From: Dichetophora obliterata
Lineage: Eukaryota; Arthropoda; Insecta; Diptera; Sciomyzidae
DNA length: 64,000 nt
Direction of reading: 5' to 3'
Assembly: GCA_963920525.1 (NCBI GenBank)
Contig: OY986435.1
Coordinates: forward strand, 268,302,299 to 268,366,298
Part shown: positions 1-12,639 of the stretch, piece by piece
Layout of the letters: the number at the start of each line of letters is the position of its first letter
Numbering within the stretch: position 1 is the first letter of the stretch
Notes under the pieces: generated by a model
The model's input: the letters and a program-made list of their open reading frames with translations, nothing else
Told to the model about the DNA's origin: nothing
The model's database searches: none
Program-made: the position numbers and the translations under genes

Positions 1-491
1 TAACTTATATATACCAAAAAGAGTGAAAACAGAAAATAATTTTTTTAAGATTTCGTAAATAGATTTAGGAGTATTTTTATTTAATTTATACAACTGCAAT
101 ATTAAAGAAAACTTAATACAGGTTTAAATAAAATTAAAAAGTTATTAATTTTTTCTAGAGTACTAAAATTTCATTTATGGTAAAGCTTAGATATCAATAT
201 TTTTTTTAGATAGGGCTTCCTAATGTTTCTTATTTATATAATTGTCGAGTATGGAGTTTATATTTTATAAAAATGTAAAAACTAGAACCAACTTCTCGCA
301 CTGTTAAAACAAAGCAATCAGCTGGTTGTTGCACTTGTTTACAAGTTTCTAATTCTTCTTTGCTATCATTTTCCTCATTATTATTGCCGCTAAATATAAG
401 TTTATTTACCTTGATATTGGTTTTAAGTGGAGTGATTATTTTTATTAAATGATAATATTTTATTTTAATATGAGAAATTTACTTTTTCATA

Positions 492-2089
492 CCGAATTCT
501 CAGTGATGAATTTATTAAAAATGGACTAGATGCAACGAAGTTAAGGGACTTTTTATCAACATTCGATTGGGATTTAACACCATTGGATCTCAGTTCAATA
601 ATTGAAGAAATTATTAAAAAATTTGTAGGCCACTTGCGCAAAAGATGGCAAGAAAATGCCAACACCGATTGTTGAAAATATGAAATGAGATGTAACTAAT
701 TTGAATGACACTGAAATAACAATTCTTGATAAGACATTCAAAGTAAAGCATGAATTCATTTTTTTAATTCTGGATAGTAAAACTGCTCAAGTTGAAACGA
801 AAACACCACCTACTTCTGCTTGTTACATATGTAAAGCAAAGCCTTCTGAAATGAACCTTTTGGAAAAAATCAAGGAAAAAACTTTAGATGATGATGCTTG
901 CAATTTGGGTATGTCACCCTTACACGCAAGGACTGAATTTTTGGAGTTTGTTTTGCACTTAGGTTACAGCATGCCATTTAAGAAATGGTCAACAAACCAA
1001 GAAACAAAACCTTTGAAGGAAGCAAATCAGATGAGAATACAGAACGAATTTCATAATAGGTTGGGTATTCTAGTAGATTTCGCTAAACATGTTTCGGGGA
1101 CGAGTAATGATGGCAACACTTCTAGACGTTTTTTTGAAAAACTGTGAAATAGTGTCAGAATTACCGGTGTTAAAATAGAACTTATTCAACGGTTACGAAT
1201 AATTTTGCAAGCGATTACTTGTGGGTAAAACTTGGATGCGAATAAGTTTAATGAATATGCATATAAAACCGCCGAAATATGTATTGAATATTATAATTGG
1301 TACCATATGCCCGTTACTGTCCATAAAATTTAATTACATGAAAAACAAATTATAGAAGCAGGAATGCTACCTGTAGGTCTTCTTTCAGAAGATGCTAGAA
1401 ATTAAGATTTTAAAAACTTTAGATTAATACTATGTTTCTACCCGAAATCTTGAGATTTTGTGAGATTTCATAAAATCCATATTGAAATCGGAAGAGTTTT
1501 CTATACAAGTTTGAGATTTTAAAACCTTGTGATTTCAACAAAATCTAATACAAAATCTCATTAAATACAATGCGGTATCCCTGAAAAGTTACATCACTAT
1601 CCAGCACTATTCAGCTTAAGTCAAATTTTTCATATTGACAATTGGCAATGGCATCTAATTAATTATTTAAAAAATAAACAATAACAATAAAAATTAAAAA
1701 TACCTTTGTTTTGACAAAGGAAATATGAAAATAAATAGGCTAGAAGCTTCAGTGAGGAGCATTTGTTAGTGGCAATTTTAGAGAAAAACAAAATGCGAAA
1801 GAAATGCAACAATGCAATTGCTCTTTCACGATTTGCTCATTCTGAAATTTATCAAATGAAGTCTTAATTGTCAAATGAAATCTAGCTAGCACTTCGAAAT
1901 CACTATTTCAAAATCTCAAGATTTGGAGTAGATGGAAACATAGTACAAAATATTTTATGCAATCGAATGGCAACGAACACGGATGTAATGCATCAATTAT
2001 TGATTACTTCAGATTCGTTTATTACAGCACTGAGATTTAAAAAGCAAAAACAATATCTTGAGCTAGATAACGAAGTAAAAGCTTTATAA
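492..2089 (+). pseudogene. Transib-type (RAG1-like) transposase relic
   Basis: This is a decayed relative of the intact Transib transposase at 48292-50387. The open part (701-1147) holds the zinc CxxC (CYICKAKPSEMN), the HAR-rich helix and the block GTSNDGNTSRRFF, all matching the intact copy in order. Downstream, in frame but with stop codons, come YHMPVTVHKI-stop-LH (the HxxxxH zinc pair) and GLLSEDARN. The intact copy reads LSEEALECMHK here, so the catalytic glutamate is lost. After the MITE at 1430-1943 the frame resumes (ILCNRMATNTDV) and ends at a stop at 2087-2089. A segment at about 492-670 may be the N-terminal region (FVGHLRKRWQENANTD). Divergence from the intact copy is high, so this is an old and probably different subfamily. 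I found no terminal repeats. Confidence 0.8.
1430..1943. mobile_element. MITE with TA target duplication
   Basis: This 514-bp element lies inside the Transib relic. Its ends are inverted repeats: CTATGTTTCTACCCGAAAT at the left, and the reverse complement of the right end begins CTATGTTTCCATCTACTCC. Both arms continue into AATCTTGAGATTTTG. TA flanks it on each side (1428-1429, 1944-1945). Removing the element and one TA restores the Transib reading frame, which confirms the boundaries. It has no coding capacity. The TA duplication points to the Tc1/mariner superfamily (inference). Confidence 0.8.
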
Positions 2090-2531
2090 ATCATTTATTC
2101 GATTGAAAATAAAATGAAATTCGATAAAATGAACTTTCAAACTGTTTTCAAATTTATGTAATACTAACTCGGTTTTACAATAAAACTTTATTTGTTAATT
2201 TTATCTTTTTGCTTTGTTTTTCACTATGCCTACCTTCTTAAAAGTGGGCGTAACTATAATGAGACCACGTCCATATTTTGTGAAGTTGCCACTAGTAATA
2301 ATATTAACCAAATTACCAAATTTTAGTCTAATATGACCAAAACTAACTTATTTATAGCATTTTCATTGATTTGTGGGCGATAAAAGGGGTGTGGAAATTT
2401 TTTTTAAATATTGTCACAATTACCATTATATAAACCAATAAATAGTTTAAGTCTACTTACTCTGAATCAAAAGTTATATAGTTTTTTCCAAAAACATCAC
2501 TTTTTTAGCCAGTTTGCAACGCATTGCTTAA
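2090..2531. other. No gene; AT-rich tail of relic
   Basis: No coding region is seen. It holds possible polyadenylation signals (AATAAA-like) after the Transib relic and a gtgggcgtaac segment of the kind common in fly dispersed repeats. Confidence 0.5.
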
Positions 2532-2974
2532 GGCCCAACCAAAATAGACGTTTTGCTCCGTATCGAGTAAAAACGTAAGTGTTCGGTTAAATATATATTA
2601 ATGTTGTTACCCAAAATGAGCAAACGTAACTGAACGAAACTAAACGAAACAGTTTGACAAGACGTATTATTCCGTAAGAACCGAACTGCTAGCGTAGCAA
2701 CTCGTCAACAACAGCTGTGCAGAGTGCGTTTTTATTTTATTTTCAGCAATTTGTTTCAACTTCGCCATTATTTCACTCAATTTTCAGAAATCTTTATTAA
2801 AAATTACAAAATGCACAATATAAATAAATAAATAATACTCGATTGCCTACTGATCAGCTGTTTCAGACGAGTTGAGCAAATCGTTTCATTTTGGGTCAAA
2901 TCCGTAAACATCCGTAACGAGTGCAGACGTTCGTCAAAATGCTATCGTCTCGTTTCGTCTATTTTGGTTGGGCC
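2532..2974. mobile_element. MITE with TTAA target duplication
   Basis: This 443-bp element has near-perfect inverted ends: GGCCCAACCAAAATAGACG on the left and its reverse complement on the right. It is flanked by TTAA at 2528-2531 and 2975-2978. A TTAA duplication suggests a piggyBac-mobilised MITE. However, piggyBac ends usually start with CCC, and a 3-bp TTA event (PIF/Harbinger) cannot be excluded. There is no coding capacity. Confidence 0.75.
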
Positions 2975-2978
2975 TTAA

Positions 2979-5900
2979 ATCTAAATTGATTTTTTCTAAC
3001 GAAAGGTTGACCAATTCAATAATTAGCAGGTAACAGAAATGATCTCGAGCGAGTGGTTCTTAGTACGGATCTGGTTACTGTCTCTGCAAGTGCTGCACTT
3101 GTCAGCTCGAATCATTTTTTTTTTCTTAAGCTTAGGCTCATAAGATCGAGCCATTTTTTTTATTTAAGCAGCTGAGCACGAGTCGTCTTTGCAGCTCTCG
3201 TTGGCAAGTAAAAGGACAGAAACCGTCTTTGCAGCAGATCGCAAGCAACAAGAATGTTAAAACCCATGCATAATAGGCTTAAGTTGGCTGCAGTTAATGA
3301 TAATTTTAATACAAATATGTACATACATGGAAATGATGCGTACAAACCATTATTGCTCAAGCCGGGTTTTTCGTCAAGTTTCGTTAAATTGATCTGGCTG
3401 CAGCCAAAGCGATTCATATCAATGTTTCCGTAAGGAATAAGCTGTTTTTTCTTTCAAACGATTTTAAATTAAATTAACATGAACTTATTTTCGAGATTCA
3501 TTCCTGTTATTACAAATTGAACTGAACAAAAAAAAAAAAAAAAAACGGATTGACATACAATTCGCCGAATTTTATCAATGACTTAAAGACGATCTCGCTT
3601 AAGTCTTCTCAGTTAAACTAAGTAATTGGCAGAACTTGAGTTTTTCGTTGATTTTTGACATTGGTTGCAGCCAGCTCAAGCCTATTATATTTGAGCGTTC
3701 CGATTGTGTTCATTTATAAAAATAATAAATATATATCTGAAATATTTTTAACACATTTTTTAAAATACTAATATATTTTTTTTTTCAATCACACAAATTC
3801 CTCACAATATAAAAAAATGCAGTAAGCGCTAAAATGCAGTAGTAAATAAAACTTCGAGGATTGAAAAAGAAAATGATAACGACCATTCATATAGTAGACT
3901 TTTTTTACCAATTGGTTAAATTTTTTAACCCATTGGTTGATTCGACCGTAAGAAATTTATTGACCGATATTTTTAAAATAACTAATTTACAAAAAAAAAA
4001 AAAGAGGCACCACATAGGAAAAAATTCAAGGTTGGTATGTACAACATACAACTGCCTATATCTACAAGGTTGGTATATAGAAATAGGCAATGCTTCGCTG
4101 TGTTGCGCTTTTGAGTTAAATTACTTAAATGCGTTACTGCGCTGATCCACTTGTTGTAAAAGAGGTAACGCAATAGCGCAGTAATTTAAATGACACACTT
4201 AAAGAAAAATGAGGAAATATTTATGCATACAGCAAGCAAAAATACAAAAGTTATACGGCACCTTAAACATAGTGAAAAAATGTTCGAAGCAAAAAATGAG
4301 TTCATTAAACTAGATATATGTTTCAGGATTTTTTTTAATGATTCCATCTATGTGTACTTAGTGAAGACAACTTGCGCTTACCCACTTCATTCAGTAAATT
4401 GACCACATAACGCAACTCGCTGTCCAATTCAAAAACAGCCTGTGCTGATTTTCATTTTGTTAATATACGCTGTGTCACCACCGGCAATGTTTCGGGCAAT
4501 ATGGGAGCAAGGAAATTTTTCGCAATTTTTCGATGGTGGGCAAAATATTGCCGCAATGTGTAATATTTGAAATGGCGTTGAAGCAGAGACATATACATAC
4601 ATTAAAACATTAAAGGCTCTAGATAACTTAAAAAGTTGTGTAAAATGCTTTCATACAATTTATAACTCATTTTCCACAAACGTTCTTGATTTCTACATAA
4701 ATTTATTCATTTCCTAGTTTAATTGTTACTCCAGTCTACATTTGTCGCCATTTTTATTGCTCGCCAGAGCAATATTCTATGCAAGGCAATATTGCCTTTC
4801 AATCGTTTGGCAATATTGTCGGACATATTTCCTTGCTGGCATTTTAACATCTCCACGGGCAATATGTAAAGAAATATCATTGTGGTAATATTTCATTGCC
4901 GGACATATTGACCGTGGAGAGGCTGTGATAGATATGTATCATAACATTTCAAACTACGTCATGAAGCTATTGCGTTAGCGCACTACGCTGATACAGTAAA
5001 CTGCGCTTGGGTTGGGGTATCTTCGCAGTATTTCTGGCTGCGTTACCCATGTCTAGTATATACTATATACTTAATTTACTTTTTTAACAAATTTGTTGAA
5101 TGTTTTCGCTGTCGATATTTTTCTTGCAGATTTTTTAAAAATAAATGATTTTTCAACCAAACGTAGATGAAAAACTTAACCTGAATACACAGCTGTTAAA
5201 GTAAACTTTAAAAGTAAAAAATTCGTTCCTTAGGTTAAAATAATTTTTCAACTAAAAAAATATTAAATAGTCCAAGTAAATAAGTAAATAGTTGAATAAG
5301 TGAAGTACAAAGTTTAAAATTTCGTACTTTAGATTGAAATTAGTATGTAAAGGTACATATGCACTTGGGTGGGTCGCCTTAGATGGGGAAACAAAATTAA
5401 TATAAAAAGACGGCCCCTAGAATGAAAGTTCGAAAGTCTTTCAGCACTATACTTTTTGTTTGTAGGCTATCCCAAAAAGCAACCAAATATTAATATGCAT
5501 ATTAATTTCAGCTTCAGAAAAGTTTCAAATTTAAACTATGTATTTCGTTGAAAAATATTTTCATATAGGAAGAATTTTTAGCTCAAACTATTGAGACTTG
5601 ACTAAAAGTTCAAATCGTGTAGTATTATATTTTAGAGCCTCAAATGGACGCTAATGCTCTTTCTAAATTAGGCAAAATGCTAAAAAAAAATTGACCGAAT
5701 GAAAATTTTGCAAAAAAATTTAAAGAATTTCTGTAGGTTGTTCGCTTAGGTAAGTCTTTTCATGACAGTTTGTCAAATTATATCAAGCATAATTGCCAGA
5801 GACAAGAGCCCATTCAAATAGCTGGCTTGACAGATATCACGGTCGAAATATCTTTATATTTAAAAATAATAACCTTCTTTGAAAAAGAAATTCGGTTCCT

Positions 5901-7180
5901 TTTCATCTGCAATTTCTCCATCTTGCGTTCAAGCTAAGCTTTTTCAAACTAAACTGGAAATGCAAACAAAAGTCAGACCAAAAGAAACTGAAACACACTG
6001 TCATGCTGCTACTCATGTTCCATTACAAAAGGGTGTGTTACGACTTTCCCAAAAACAAAAAAACCGATCAAAAAAGATCTCCAACAAACTATCGCAAACG
6101 TTTGGGCATTAATCAAGAGCTCTTTCGCTGTCGAACTCAACTCTACTGTTCCTTTTTTTTTCTCTCAGTGCAAGCAACCAACCGCAAATCATTGTCGGGT
6201 CAGACAAAAGGGACAAACGAGGCAGGATTTGACGTGCAGTGGCCGAAAACAATTCAAACAAGGGCGGAGGACGGATGCCCTTCGAACCACATTCCGCTGT
6301 GGCTGCTGTGTCTGGTGGCAAAAGAATGCAAGATTCTTTAGAGCAACAACGATGACGACGAACAAGAAGACCTGGTCGTGGCATAGTGAACATAGCATGA
6401 AGCAAAGAATAAAAGTAACTCAATTGATTAATGGATTCAAATGATTGAAAACCGTCCAACGTAACGCAAAGCTACGCAATGCGATGCAATGGAAACTGTA
6501 ATGAAAGAGCCAGGCGAAAAAAAAGGCTAGGAAAAAAACGGTGGGTGCTCTTTCAATATTCCTTTAAAGTTTGGTCGGTGAGTGGGTCGGTAGATGGTGG
6601 AGCATCGTGGAGCAACGTGGTTGTTGCGGATGTAAGAGGTTGTGGTTAGGTATATTGCCCAATGGTAGCGCGGTGGTATTGGTTTTGGTTGGAGGGTGTC
6701 ATGGTTCTGACAGTTTTACCAACTTGCACTTGTGAAGTTATATGTGGTTGCTTTTCATGCGTTGTTTTTGTTGTTGTTGTAGTCTTATCCTTTATGCTAG
6801 CTTTCAATTTCATGGATTTGCTTTTGATTTTTTTCGTGCTCTCTTTCCTCAAGCATCCAGTTGATGTTCACAACTTTGAATTTCGTAGGTTTTTAATGCA
6901 GTTGTTGTAGTTCTTGTTGTTGTTGTTGTTGTCTTTATTGTTTTAGTTAACATACACATGCAGCTCATCAGCTTGACTTCACATCTAGACTGACTCAACG
7001 GTGCATTTCCAGTTTTCGCCAGGGTCTACTTTGAGTTTCGCAAAGCAATGTTATTTAAGCCGTCCTTTTTTATGTCCGTCCGTTTTGCTCTATCTGTCCG
7101 TTTTTCTCTATCTCTGTCTAATTTTATTTCGATTTTTGTCTGTGTTTGTTTATTTATTTCATAGATTCCCACCAGGAAAT
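2979..7180. other. No gene recognised; repeats only
   Basis: No supported coding region is present. Short open frames here lack recognisable domains and overlap one another on both strands. About 4470-4915 is rich in the palindromic word GGCAATAT and its variants, probably an old MITE with eroded ends. TTG microsatellites occur near 6757-6780 and 6900-6931. Confidence 0.5.
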
Positions 7181-7184
7181 GTGA

Positions 7185-7700
7185 GCATTCTCGGATGTTA
7201 CCAGGAAACATTCCATGGAATGTAGGAAGCATCCCCTTTTGTTGCACACTTCATTGCTTTTTTAACATAGCATGTCATAAGAGGGAAACGTTCCTCCCCA
7301 CTGTGTTAAAAAGTCATGTGGAAACATTCCTCTCCGCTGTCCTCAAAAGTGAATTGGAAGCAGTCCTCTCACCTGTTTTAAGAATTAATGTGGAAATATT
7401 CCTCTCCCTTGTTATGAAAATGGATTCGGCCAGGATTCGAACCCGGGACCGCTGAGCGACAGTCGAGCGCGCTACCACTAGACTATCGAATTCTACAATA
7501 AGCGGCTAGAAAACAATGATATTAATATTTTCTATTGTCATTGCTTGATAATAAATAAAAGTTTCCACATGCATTCTTAAAGAAGCGATTTGGAAACAAT
7601 ATAAATACAAAGCTACCCTTAAGCTTCCAAAAGATGCGGTGGGGAAACAATATAAATACAAAACTACCCTTAAGCTTTCAAAAGATACGGTGGGGAATGT
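7185..7700. repeat. Dispersed repeat carrying a tRNA-like segment
   Basis: A noncoding repeat distantly related to the TA-flanked element at 42921-43736. Both contain an AACAT-GCATGTC segment followed by GTTCC/GCTCC-type words, and both carry a minus-strand tRNA-like stretch. Near 7590-7695 a unit of about 53 bp (ggaaacaatataaatacaaa ... aagctt) occurs twice in tandem. Ends are not clear. Confidence 0.45.
7422..7493 (-). other. tRNA-like sequence (Asp-like anticodon loop)
   Basis: The minus strand gives 72 nt with a 7-bp acceptor (GAATTCG with CGAATCC, one mismatch) and a T arm CCGGG-TTCGAAT-CCTGG. It also has an A-box-like TAGTCTAGTGGTAGCG and a B box GGTTCGAATCC. The anticodon loop reads CTGTCGC (GUC), but its stem pairs poorly. 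It sits inside a repeat and similar copies occur at 43470-43546 and 43974-44049. I read it as part of a mobile repeat rather than a working tRNA gene. Confidence 0.5.
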
Positions 7701-7927
7701 TTCTTTATCACTTTTAGATGGAAGCCTTCCGATTTTCCCTGGAGGGTTGTGATCAAGTTTTGTTTTTGTTGTTGCTGCTTTATTTCCGTTGTTATTTTAT
7801 GGTTCAGTTTTTTTTTTCTTGTTTTTGTGCTTTTATTAGATCTCTCGAGTTATTAAACAAGTCAAGCATTTTTCTATTTCTTTCTCTTTATTATATTGTG
7901 CTATGTTGTGTTGCAAGTGGGCTACTT

Positions 7928-7958
<31 letters not shown>

Positions 7959-8972
7959 CTAGTAGCAGCTTTAAGTACCAGCAATTAGAGCGTTCGGTAT
8001 CGATGGCTTGTCCGCTTAATACTCAATTGACTCAAATCGAACCGAGTGACATTGCGCCATCATCGTTGTGGGTCTCCCCATTGGAGGGACTCTAAGGCAC
8101 ATCTGACTGGCTGTCAGATTGATTGCCTTGCTTGTTGAATGCACGACGGAACGTTGCACAGTGCTTTGAATGGGTACAAAAACACTAATAATAATTTATA
8201 TTACCAAAATACTTAGTTAATGGTTAAAGTACTTAGGTTGAAACACTTGTCTTAATACTTAATCAGTTAAGGCCATGTTTGCGATACATATTTTTTTTTG
8301 TCTTACGATGGCTTATAGTAGTGTTGGGCAAAATCAGCACTTTTGCACCTTTACCGTGCATGATGATAAAAGGGTTGCCATAGCACGGGTAAAAGAAGAA
8401 GGGTAAAGTGCGTAAGAGCTAGATAGAAAGAGCCGCGGAAGCAAGTCTTTCACATTCCCTGAAGGAAATGTGCGAGTAATTGGAGAATACTATAACAGAT
8501 TATTTACGCATTATATTTACAAATCCTTTCTCAATTGTCATTACAATTACATATATAAATATTATATTTCACTATGATGGCTATTTTTTGAACAATTCAC
8601 ATGTACAATTTCCTTGCTCTCTACTACGAAGGTACTAAAATTTTTCAGTTTTTCAGAAATTTATTTTAATGAAAAATAATGCTTTTTAATGGTCACATTA
8701 TAACAGACACATTATAACTAAACGAAAAAAAAAGAAGTTTTACAAAAATAAGCCCTCAAAGTAAAAAAGCATAGTCATTACCAGCTTAAAATGAGCTATA
8801 GTGTAAGAATCTTTCCCTTCTGGGATAATGAACTTGTATTCTTTAGCAGCTTGTTCTTATCATGAAAAGCGGAGAGTGATAATTAACCCGAAATAATTTC
8901 AAACGCATGAAAATAAATTATGTTTAGTGTAGTGAAGTTGTTGATCTATAATTTTAAAAAACATTAACAGTA
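7701..8972. other. No gene; microsatellite and AT-rich DNA
   Basis: A (TTG)n tract lies at about 7928-7960. The remainder shows no domain-bearing open frame on either strand. Confidence 0.5.
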
Positions 8973-11900
8973 CGAGGGCCGTTTGATAATTCCGTGAAAA
9001 ATGAAACAAGGAGTGATTTTTATGGCAAAAAAACGTTTTATTCCTCAATATAGTCTCCTTTTAGCTCGATATACTTAGACCTGTATTTCGGTGGTGAGCT
9101 GCTCCTCTCTGGTTTTTTTTTAGACTAAACCAACGCTCAGGGGATGCCCCCTATAAATGCGTAAGCATTGTGTTGATTCGGAAGATGGGTGATAGTTAGT
9201 TGGAGGGTGGATAGATGGAGTAGTGTCGGTGAATATTTGTTTTAAATTTGCACAGCTCAAAACTGCCGGGAAACACGCTCGCAGGGAGACTATTCCACAA
9301 CTTAACTGTGCGACTAAAGAACGAATTATCACGGTAATGCGAGGTTCTATTAGGCATCGATGCAATGGTAAAGGGGTGGGCTTGGATAGCTGCCCGAGTG
9401 GACCTGGCAAACACACGAGCTGGTGGCGTCAGGTCATGTATCTCCCTTGAACACTTCCGATGGTAATACCTATACAGAAGGCTTAGGCAACCAACATTGC
9501 GGCGATGCCCAAGAGAGTTGAGAGAGGATGAAACATTTTCATCCCCAATCAAATATATCGCACGACGTTGAATTCGATCCAGAAGCTCCAAATAAAATCT
9601 TGAAGCCCCTGCCCAAATGTGCGAATTGTACTCCATTTTCTTTCTTATATATGAGGTGTAGATCATGCGAAGATCAGCTGAAGTGAAATATTTTTTGCAC
9701 CGTTTTAAAAAACCTAGGCACTTGCCCGCTTCTTTTGACACATCAAAAATATGATCATTCCAACGAAGATCACACTTGATCGATATGCCCAGAACGTCAA
9801 GAGCGGCTGATTCCACAAGATCCACACCATTCATATTGAGGAGAGATTTAGGAGTGTGTCATTCATGTTTTGCCTTTTTCTCTCAATCTGCATAGAGCTT
9901 GGGCGTTTTTTAAATAAATATGAATGACAAATGCTGCTGTCGTCCGCAAAAGAATGTATTGGGCTATGCGTCAAAGACAGAAGGTCGTTGATAAAAATCA
10001 GAAACAAAGTTGGCGATAGAACTGAACCCTGCGGTACTCCTGCGTTAATGGCGTACTCCTCGGACGAAACACCGTCAACTACGACTCGGATCGTTCTGTC
10101 CTTGAGAAAACACGTGATCCATCGAGCAAAGTTACCACCAAAACCATATGCAACAAGTTTTGACACGAGCGCTTTATGCCACACTCGGTCGAACGCTTTA
10201 GAAATATCAAGAGCAACAACCCTGCTCTCGCCGAAAAAGTAAACGCTTTTATTCCATTCTTCGGTTAAGAACGCCATAAGGTCACCCGTAGAGCGAGCCC
10301 TACGGAAACCATATTGACGGTCACTGAGCAGTTGGTTGCGCTCCAGATAGTTCACAACGTTGAAGTTTATTACGCTCTCCATAACTTTAGAAAGCGTAGA
10401 GCATATCGCAATGGGTTGGTAGTTTGCAGGGTTCGTGGCATCACCCTTTTTAGGTACCGGCTGGATATTTGCCACCTTTCAACAAGATGGAAATACTCCT
10501 GTTCTGTAGGAGATGCTGAAAAGGTTGCCCAAAGGCCGAGCCAGCGAAGAAGCACACATTTTAAGCACAATTGACGGTATGCCATCAGGACCAGAGGCTT
10601 TCTTTACGTTGAGATTTGTAAGGACCCTTTTAACTGCTTTCGTTCGAAAGTATATCTCCTGCATTGCAGAAGATCCACCCTCAACAAAGGGCAGTGGCTG
10701 ATTGCTATCCGAGAGAGTAGAATTTTGTGCAAACAGTCCAGCCAATAGGTTCGCTTTATCAGCCGAGTCAGTGAAGATTTGGTCATCTTTTAAAGGAGCT
10801 GGAATCGATGACGATGTCTGGTTCTAAACTCTTTTAATAAATGATGAAAAAATTTTTGCTCCCTTTGGGGCAGAGAAGAACCTGTCTCGAATGCGAGCTT
10901 CGTGCAGAAACTTTTCGCGTTTTAAAATTGCATTACAGCGATTCCTTGCCTCGATGCGAAGTCTTTTAGTATCAGTATTCTTGTTAGAACGCCAATTCTG
11001 AAAGGCTTCCTCTTTGGACCTGACTGCAATCCTGCAAGTCTCATTAAACCATGAGTGGTCTTTTGGTTTAATGCTTCGCATCTTATTGGGAATGAAAGAC
11101 CGCATACCAAACAAATAATTTCTTGTACCATGACAGCCGCGGCATTCACATTTCTATCAGCGAAACATAATTTCCAATTGAAGTTTCGATAAAAATTATT
11201 TAACGCAGTCCAATTTGCCTTTTCATAAAACCATGCAGTCCTCTTCGGGGCTTTAGGCGTAGAGGTGCAGGGGTTAGAATATGGAAAAACAGCGGAGATG
11301 GTACAATGGTCCGAGTTATCAAGAGGTGCGTTGACACTCACATCATATTTTTCATGATGTGATGTCAGAAAAATGGTCAAGGGTATTATGGCTATGCATA
11401 TCACTTTTAAGAAAAAAAGTGGGTTCCTTCACTAGTTGAATCAATTGGTTTGATTCAGCAAATAGCTCAACATATTGCCCAACAGGTGTCAATGGGCCCG
11501 AGTGACGTAACCAAGCCAGGTTGTGGACATTGAAATCGTAAAAATGGTGGTGAATCTCTTTCCGCTATGCCATTTCTTCAGGTTTGGAAACAGAAAATAG
11601 TCGGAGGGGGCCAAATCTGGAGAATATGCTGGATGAGGAAGCAATTCGTACTTGAATTCATGGAATTTTGCCATGGGAGCTGGGCATGTGTGAACACTCG
11701 CATTGTCTTAATGAAAGAGCACTTTTCCTCGACAAATGGGGACTTTTCTCTTTCAAGGCGTCGTTGAAACGATCCAATTTGGCTGCATAGCATTCGCCAT
11801 TGATCGTTCTTTTCAGTGAAAGGTAATCGATGTAGATTACCGCGTTTATCCCAAAATTCTGTCTCCAAAACATTTCCGGCCGATAGAACCGTCTTCGCCT

Positions 11901-12637
11901 TCTTTGGAACACGTTCGGTCGGTGAAGCCCAGTGTTTCGAATGTTCCTTTGTCTTTGGTATGTAGTGATGGATCTATGTTTCGTCCACTGTAACTAATCG
12001 ATGGAAAAAAATCCTTTTTGTCTTTGTTCAACATCGCCAAACATGCCTTTTAATAAGTCACATGATCGTATTTATGGCCTAGAGTGAGCAAACGTGGTAC
12101 CCATCTTGCGGATAATTTTTTTATATCCAAATGATTTCGCAAAATGTACCACACCCATTCGTTGATATGCGTACGGCCTCAATAATCTCGCGCACTTTCA
12201 TTCTGCGATCGGCCAACAAGATATCGTGAGTTTTAGTGACTATTTCTAGTGTTTTGACCTCATTTGAGCGTCCAGAACGTTCGGCGTCACTTGTGCTTGA
12301 AGGACTGCTTCGGAATTCAGTAAACCACTAGTGAATTATTCCAATCAATGGTGCAGAGTCTCCATAATATATATCAAGCCTTTCCTTGGTGTTGTTTTTT
12401 TTACCCAAAATAATGCTTGATGAGCACATGAAATTCACTTTAATTCACTTTTTTCCATTTTCGCCAAAATTCACAAGATCGTCTGCTGTCAATGGCTGCC
12501 AAACACAAACTAAGCGTCGCAGCGAGCTGACATTTTGACGGATGTCTGCTAACAGATGGTAGTTGACAGGATCAGTGTTGCATTTAAAGTTACTACGCGG
12601 GAAATTAAAAATTCACTGACTTCTCAAATTGCCCTCG
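8973..12637 (-). mobile_element. mariner element, split by a LINE
   Basis: The ends are mariner-type inverted repeats (left CGAGGGCCGTTTGATAATTC; right, read on minus, CGAGGGCAATTTGAGAAGTC). TA target duplications lie at 8971-8972 and 12638-12639. Without the nested LINE it is about 1.23 kb, the normal mariner length. On the minus strand the transposase runs from about 12465 to 9010 in several frames. Visible pieces are MLNKDKKDFFPSISY, FWRQNFGINAVIYIDYL and ELLPHPAYSPDLAPSDYF, the last carrying the third aspartate. Many frameshifts and stops make it dead. The second aspartate (family DNA-x-xH) reads as KTMRVFTH and is lost. Confidence 0.92.
9113..11544 (-). mobile_element. 5'-truncated APE-type LINE inserted in mariner
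   Basis: A 2.4-kb minus-strand LINE with an A-run tail (9113-9121) lies between a 3-bp duplication TGG (9110-9112 region and 11545-11547) in the mariner. Reading 11400 to 9196 it shows the end of the endonuclease (LDNSDHCTISAV) and a linker. The reverse transcriptase follows: VKKASGPDGIP, VPKKGDATNPANYQPI, ALDISKAFDRVWH, GVPQGSVLSPTLFL and HSFADDSSICHSY, so the catalytic FADD is present. Last comes a C-terminal region ending VKLWNSLPASVFPG. Several frameshifts separate these blocks, the longest open pieces being 9831-10475 and 9196-9834. It belongs to the Jockey/CR1 group by motif style. The N-terminal endonuclease and ORF1 are absent. Confidence 0.92.
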
Positions 12638-12639
12638 TA

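Noticed and set aside
2221..2229. CACTATG near the old Transib relic as its terminus
   Set aside because: It is oriented as a left end but lies at the right of the relic, and no matching partner or 5-bp duplication was found.
4436..4926. MITE with CAGCCT ends
   Set aside because: Only six terminal bases agree and no target duplication is evident; internal GGCAATAT palindromes alone do not define an element.
5879..6459. Overlapping open frames on both strands as a gene
   Set aside because: None has a recognisable domain; they overlap in several frames and no splice or repeat evidence supports any one.
7422..7493. Functional tRNA-Asp gene
   Set aside because: The anticodon stem pairs poorly and the sequence belongs to a dispersed repeat with relatives elsewhere in the window.
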